NCBI GenBank assembly: GCA_031264885.1 | Contig: JAISDM010000261.1 | Location: forward strand, 1 to 9,472 | Reading direction: 5' to 3' | Source: Peptococcaceae bacterium | GTDB taxonomy: Bacteria; Bacillota; Peptococcia; DRI-13; UBA5745 | Length of the DNA: 9,472 nucleotides | Part shown: positions 6,821 through 9,472 of the stretch, one piece after another | How the letters are laid out: each line of letters opens with the position of its first letter | Numbering within the stretch: position 1 is the stretch's first letter | Program-made: the position numbers and the translations under genes | The notes under the pieces: generated by a model | Seen by the model: only the letters and a program-made list of their open reading frames with translations | Databases searched by the model: none | Told to the model about the DNA's origin: nothing

Positions 6821-6845
6821 GGGCGGCAGAATGCCGCCCCTACGG
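6821..6845 (+). repeat. Single palindromic repeat unit, same family as arrays A and B
   Basis: This 25-base copy is the perfect GGGCGGCA/TGCCGCCC hairpin around GAA plus CTACGG. It is identical to the first unit of arrays A (5306) and B (5645) but has no following tandem units. It lies in the 158-base gap between the second stalk-protein gene and LCP gene 2. No convincing promoter is visible in that gap; TATAT-rich sequence at about 6769-6776 lacks a matching -35. Confidence 0.85.
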
Positions 6846-6903
6846 ATGCGTCATTCCCGGTACCGCAGGGGTGGCATCCTCCCCATCCGCCGGCGCCTGT
6901 TAC

Positions 6904-7668
6904 TTAATTCTTAGCCAATCTAATATAAATCGTCTGACTCGCGGCGTCCCATTGAACGGAAGCCCCTAACTGCTCCCCCGCCCAGCGCAAAGGCACCAGC
7001 ATCCGGCCTTCCATCACCGTCGGAACCGCGTCCAGGGGCGTCTCCTGCCCATCGACCCAGGCCGAGGCTTGATCCAGAACCAACTCTATTACCCGACCGT
7101 CTTTACGGTAAACCACTTTCTTCAGCGTGTCAACCCATTCCACCTGAGCGCCCAGCTGCTCCCCGATAAAACGGATGGGGACAAAAGTACGCCCGCCCAT
7201 CAAAACAGGAGGCGCTTCCAGCGCGTATTCCGTTCCGTTCACGAATCCACGGGGATCCCCCACCGTCAATTGAATTTCTGTAAACAAATGCCGCCGCAAG
7301 ACGGCAATTTCATTCTCAAGCCATTGGATTTCCGCTTCTCTCTGCCGGATCTTCGTTTCCAGCGGCGCCGTCGCCTGAGCCAGCCACTGATTGAAGTAGG
7401 TCTGGGTCATCAGGGCTTCCCCCGCCTGCGAAGCCGCCGAAGCTGCCGGAACCGCCGAAGCCGTCACAAGCCAGATCAAAACGCCCGCGAAAAAAATCCC
7501 CATCCGGCGCGGCGCCGCGCTGATCTTCGCGTTTATTCTTCCAAAGAAACCCATCCGAATACCCTGACGCTCAGAAATATCCCCGCGCTCCGCCGCTTCC
7601 GCGCTTATCCTTCCGAAGAACCCCCTCGGGAGACCTCCCGGCCCCGCCGGTTTGCCGCGGCTCCTCAT
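6904..7668 (-). CDS. Exported stalk-domain (copper amine oxidase N-terminal) protein with coiled coil
   Basis: The protein has 254 residues from the ATG at 7666-7668. A membrane or signal segment lies at about 56-80 (MGIFFAGVLIWLVTAS, then an Ala-rich AXA region). It is followed by MTQTYFNQWLAQ (87-98), a coiled coil (about 103-128, with heptads in LETKIRQREAEIQWLENEIAVL), and a two-lobed stalk domain (132-252) with GRTFVPIRFIGEQLGAQVEW and GRMLVPLRWAGEQLGASVQW. Only the N-terminal copper amine oxidase homology is present, so enzymatic activity is not expected; a wall-exposed structural or binding role is inferred. The start was chosen because its ATGA overlaps the stop of the preceding stalk gene by four bases, with GAGAGG about eight bases upstream, which implies translational coupling. 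That gives an unusually long 55-residue N-terminus containing an internal duplication (PRGFFGRISA and RMGFFGRINA). Starts at residues 39 or 56 would give a normal signal peptide but have poorer ribosome binding sites. Confidence 0.83.
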   Translation of the reverse strand: MRSRGKPAGPGGLPRGFFGRISAEAAERGDISERQGIRMGFFGRINAKISAAPRRMGIFFAGVLIWLVTASAVPAASAASQAGEALMTQTYFNQWLAQATAPLETKIRQREAEIQWLENEIAVLRRHLFTEIQLTVGDPRGFVNGTEYALEAPPVLMGGRTFVPIRFIGEQLGAQVEWVDTLKKVVYRKDGRVIELVLDQASAWVDGQETPLDAVPTVMEGRMLVPLRWAGEQLGASVQWDAASQTIYIRLAKN

Positions 7669-8651
7669 GACGCGTCCCTCTCTTGAGTCAAATGAATGCT
7701 GCGGCTTCCCTGATCATACCAGACCACCGCCCCGAAAGCGTCCGCCGCGGCCCGCAAGGGAATCATCATGCGCCCCTTGGCCTCATCGATAAAAGGAGGC
7801 GGGTTCGCCGTCAGCGACACAGGCTGCGCGTCGCCGCGAATATATTGGATCATCTCCGTATCCCGGTTCCGCACACGCAAGGTCCGGTCCCCTCTGGTCA
7901 AAACCGCGGTTTGGAAATTCACGTCCCACTGAACCGTCACGCCCAACGCCTGGGCCGCCCCCCGCAAAGGCAGGAATGTCACGCCCTCTTTCAGCAATGG
8001 AACCGCGTCCAAATAAAGAATTTCGCCGTCCTGAACCATAATATCGGAATCCAAGTAAAATGTCACATGTTCCGCGCCGTAGAAAGGGCGCCTTTGCTCC
8101 TCCTCATGAGGCGCGATCCCTTCCGGCCTCAAGGCGTCGTTCCGGTCGAGGGTCACCTCCAAAACCTTGCCCGCCACCAAATCAAGCTCCGGCGGGCCGC
8201 CCCCGTATCCATACAAAAAATTCGACAGCGGCCACAGTATCTGATCCTCGCTGACGACCGCCGCGATCCGCGGTACGCCCTCCACGGAAGTCCGCATCAT
8301 AAAGGAGACGCGCCCGTCATAATCCGTGCGCAGCCAGTGGGTCAGGCCGCCATCCAAATCATAAAACAGATCTTTATCCGGGCGGTCGCTGGCAATCCCC
8401 ACCATCGCCCGGCGCAGGGGGTTCAATCCGGCGTCCCTGAGCAATATCCCGATTCGCGCCTCAATCAGGCCCTCCGGCAGATATTGTGTGTCTTCCAAAT
8501 AAATACGGGATACCGCCATATCCTGCTTCTGAATCCGCGTTTCTTCCTCCGCGGCGCTCAGATTCCCCCGCGCTCCCGTCAGCCATATACCCGGCGCCCA
8601 GGCGCCGATGAATACCGCCAGCCCTATCGCGCCGCACAAAAAACGTTTCAT
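7665..8651 (-). CDS. Exported Ig-like plus stalk-domain (copper amine oxidase N-terminal) protein
   Basis: This 328-residue exported protein has a signal peptide at 1 to about 33 (MKRF, hydrophobic 5-24, then SAAEEE). A central region (about 45-175) includes a stretch resembling an Ig-like domain around 56-135 (ASDRPDKD, TDYDGRVSFMMR). The C-terminal two-lobed stalk domain is at 204-323, with GVTFLPLRGAAQALGVTVQW and GRMMIPLRAAADAFGAVVWY. No catalytic amine oxidase part follows, so it is most likely a wall-associated structural or binding protein. The start at 8649-8651 is chosen because the signal peptide begins there. The upstream in-frame TTG at 8733-8735 would add 28 residues, encoded by repeat-like non-coding sequence (CCCTCTTGGGAGGGG), that would bury the signal. 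The ribosome binding site is poor (GGGGG at 8657-8661). Its stop overlaps the next gene's ATG, and it follows the SH3b gene by 97 bases, which suggests one transcript. Confidence 0.85.
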   Translation of the reverse strand: MKRFLCGAIGLAVFIGAWAPGIWLTGARGNLSAAEEETRIQKQDMAVSRIYLEDTQYLPEGLIEARIGILLRDAGLNPLRRAMVGIASDRPDKDLFYDLDGGLTHWLRTDYDGRVSFMMRTSVEGVPRIAAVVSEDQILWPLSNFLYGYGGGPPELDLVAGKVLEVTLDRNDALRPEGIAPHEEEQRRPFYGAEHVTFYLDSDIMVQDGEILYLDAVPLLKEGVTFLPLRGAAQALGVTVQWDVNFQTAVLTRGDRTLRVRNRDTEMIQYIRGDAQPVSLTANPPPFIDEAKGRMMIPLRAAADAFGAVVWYDQGSRSIHLTQERDAS

Positions 8652-8708
8652 AACGGCCCCCGTTGCGTTTTGCGATTCGTAATTTGGTCCCTGCGACTCC
8701 GCCTGCCA

Positions 8709-8724
8709 CCCCTCCCAAGAGGGG
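8709..8724. repeat. Short inverted repeat in the gap between the SH3b and stalk-protein genes
   Basis: CCCCTC (8709-8714) and GAGGGG (8719-8724) pair around a CCAA loop and are followed on the plus strand by AATTTTTTC, a terminator-like arrangement. No plus-strand gene precedes it. On the minus strand, the direction of the flanking genes, there is no T-run after the stem. It may be a small dispersed repeat or attenuate transcription between the two genes. The gap contains nothing else convincing. Confidence 0.4.
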
Positions 8725-8748
8725 AATTTTTTCAAAGTCTTTATAAGT

Positions 8749-9330
8749 TTATTGCGCTGTCACCAGCCAGCCTGCCACCCAGCCTGTGGAACCGTCCGGC
8801 AATTGCACCTGATACCAATCGTTATCCACTTTAACAATGGTGAAAGTATCGCTGCCCACCAGTCTCCTGACGACTGTGGAAGACGTATTGGGGCTTTGTC
8901 TCAGATTGACCACCGAGTCAACGCTGACTCTGGCCGTCTTGCCGATCACATCCACCGGAACCACCGGAGTCGTGGTCGGCGGTACGGGCGTCGGGACAGT
9001 CCCGGCGGGATTGGAGGGATTGGAAGCGGAGGGCGCCGTGGGGTTCACGGGTTCACTGGGCCTGACGGCGTCAGTGGGCAGTCCGGCTTCCCCCATCAGG
9101 GTCAGCAGTTCATTCTCCAAGACCTGAGTCTTCACCTCCAGATCCGCCAGCTTGGTCTCCAATTCCTTCACGCGTTCGTCCACCGATTTGTCGGCGTAGC
9201 TCTGGGTAACCAGGGGATCAAACACGGATCCCGGGCTGAAAGACGACCCCGCGACCTTGCTGCCTACCCAGAAACCGATTACGACGGAGGCAATCACACC
9301 AACAATGACGAAAAAAACAACTTTTTTCAT
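8749..9330 (-). CDS. Membrane-anchored SH3b-domain protein with coiled coil and Pro-rich linker
   Basis: The 193 residues run as follows. An uncleaved-looking N-terminal membrane segment (about 4-24, after MKK) comes first, then a short linker with DPLVTQSYADKSV (38-50) and a coiled coil (about 49-79, with LETKLADLEVKTQVLENELL). A Pro/Thr/Ser-rich spacer (85-126) and a C-terminal bacterial SH3 domain (about 131-193) follow. The SH3b is recognised by ARVSVDSVVNLRQSPNTSS, VVRRLVGSDTFTIV, DWYQVQLPDGSTGWV and a terminal GWLV. Bacterial SH3 domains generally bind peptidoglycan or wall peptides, so this is probably a wall-binding protein anchored in the membrane; no hydrolase domain is attached. 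The ATG start at 9328-9330 gives the membrane segment. The best ribosome binding site, AAAGGA, is about 13 bases away, with a closer weak AGG. It is the first gene of the visible minus-strand cluster. Confidence 0.87.
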   Translation of the reverse strand: MKKVVFFVIVGVIASVVIGFWVGSKVAGSSFSPGSVFDPLVTQSYADKSVDERVKELETKLADLEVKTQVLENELLTLMGEAGLPTDAVRPSEPVNPTAPSASNPSNPAGTVPTPVPPTTTPVVPVDVIGKTARVSVDSVVNLRQSPNTSSTVVRRLVGSDTFTIVKVDNDWYQVQLPDGSTGWVAGWLVTAQ

Positions 9331-9398
9331 AAAAAGCCTGTCATCCTTTCGTACTTAGGACTCGTTAAACAATAACCTGCGATTTTTCACTTGCCCTT

Positions 9399-9472
9399 TC
9401 GCCGTCGGACTGCGTTGTCGTCAGTCGCCATACCACCCCGGGTATGCCTCCTTCCTCCGCCTTGTCCGGCGA
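9399..9472. repeat. Imperfect palindromic intergenic element at the right edge
   Basis: The left arm TCGCCGTCGGAC (9399-9410) pairs with the right arm GTCCGGCGA (9464-9472) except for a two-base insertion. An inner hairpin CATACC/GGTATG (9429-9434 with 9441-9446) has an ACCCCG loop. The element sits just upstream of the SH3b gene and may continue outside the window. On the minus strand it is purine-rich (GGCGGAGGAAGGAGG). It resembles a dispersed clostridial intergenic repeat more than a gene; a short frame crosses it but lacks a credible start. No clear promoter for the SH3b gene is visible between 9331 and 9398. Confidence 0.5.

Noticed and set aside
643..8651. Copper amine oxidase enzymes, from the domain name
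   Set aside because: Only the small non-catalytic N-terminal (stalk) domain is present in the three proteins. The large catalytic domain with its topaquinone tyrosine and copper-binding histidines is absent.
8652..8735. TTG start at 8735 for the first stalk protein
   Set aside because: It would put 28 residues encoded by repeat-like sequence ahead of the signal peptide, and no adequate ribosome binding site precedes it.
7683..8834. 383-codon open plus-strand frame opposite the first stalk gene
   Set aside because: It is Arg/His/Pro/Gln-rich, typical of an antisense frame in GC-rich coding DNA, while the minus strand encodes a clear signal peptide and stalk domain.

Overview
The window looks like a cell-envelope locus of a Gram-positive, clostridial-type Firmicute. 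Evidence for this is strong AGGAGG-type ribosome binding sites, two LytR-CpsA-Psr (LCP) proteins, a TagA-type glycosyltransferase, and three secreted proteins with the 'copper amine oxidase N-terminal' (stalk) domain. The stalk-domain architecture is typical of spore-forming Peptococcaceae-like clostridia; that placement is inference and the genus cannot be read from the window.

Almost everything is on the minus strand, so the functional order runs right to left. It starts at the right edge with an imperfect palindromic sequence (about 9399-9472). Next come a membrane-anchored SH3b protein (8749-9330), a stalk-domain protein (7665-8651) and a second stalk-domain protein that overlaps it by four bases (6904-7668). 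These are followed by LCP protein 2 (5816-6745), a 57-residue protein of unknown function (5421-5594), LCP protein 1 (4187-5266) and a TagA/WecG/CpsF glycosyltransferase (3429-4169). A consensus promoter (3316-3343) then starts a separate unit: a roughly 290-nt GC-rich, structured 5' leader and a 791-residue surface protein (643-3018) with a signal peptide, Ig-like repeats and a C-terminal stalk domain. That unit ends in a strong hairpin terminator (572-605). On the plus strand at the left edge is the 3' part of an Rpn/PD-(D/E)XK nuclease-family gene, convergent with the surface-protein gene.

Between the genes lie palindromic repeats built on a GGGCGGCA-GAA-TGCCGCCC hairpin followed by CTACGG. 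There is one copy at 6821, a four-unit array at 5645-5809 and a three-unit array at 5306-5426. The two arrays are direct copies that flank the small gene.

Read together, the locus makes sense as envelope assembly. TagA makes an early lipid-linked intermediate of a wall-teichoic-acid-like polymer, LCP enzymes transfer finished polymers to peptidoglycan, and the stalk, SH3b and Ig-like proteins populate the wall. A link between the polymer and stalk-domain anchoring is a hypothesis only. I found no RNA genes, CRISPR array or intact mobile element. The most unusual signals are the structured leader of the surface-protein gene and the repeat-flanked small gene.
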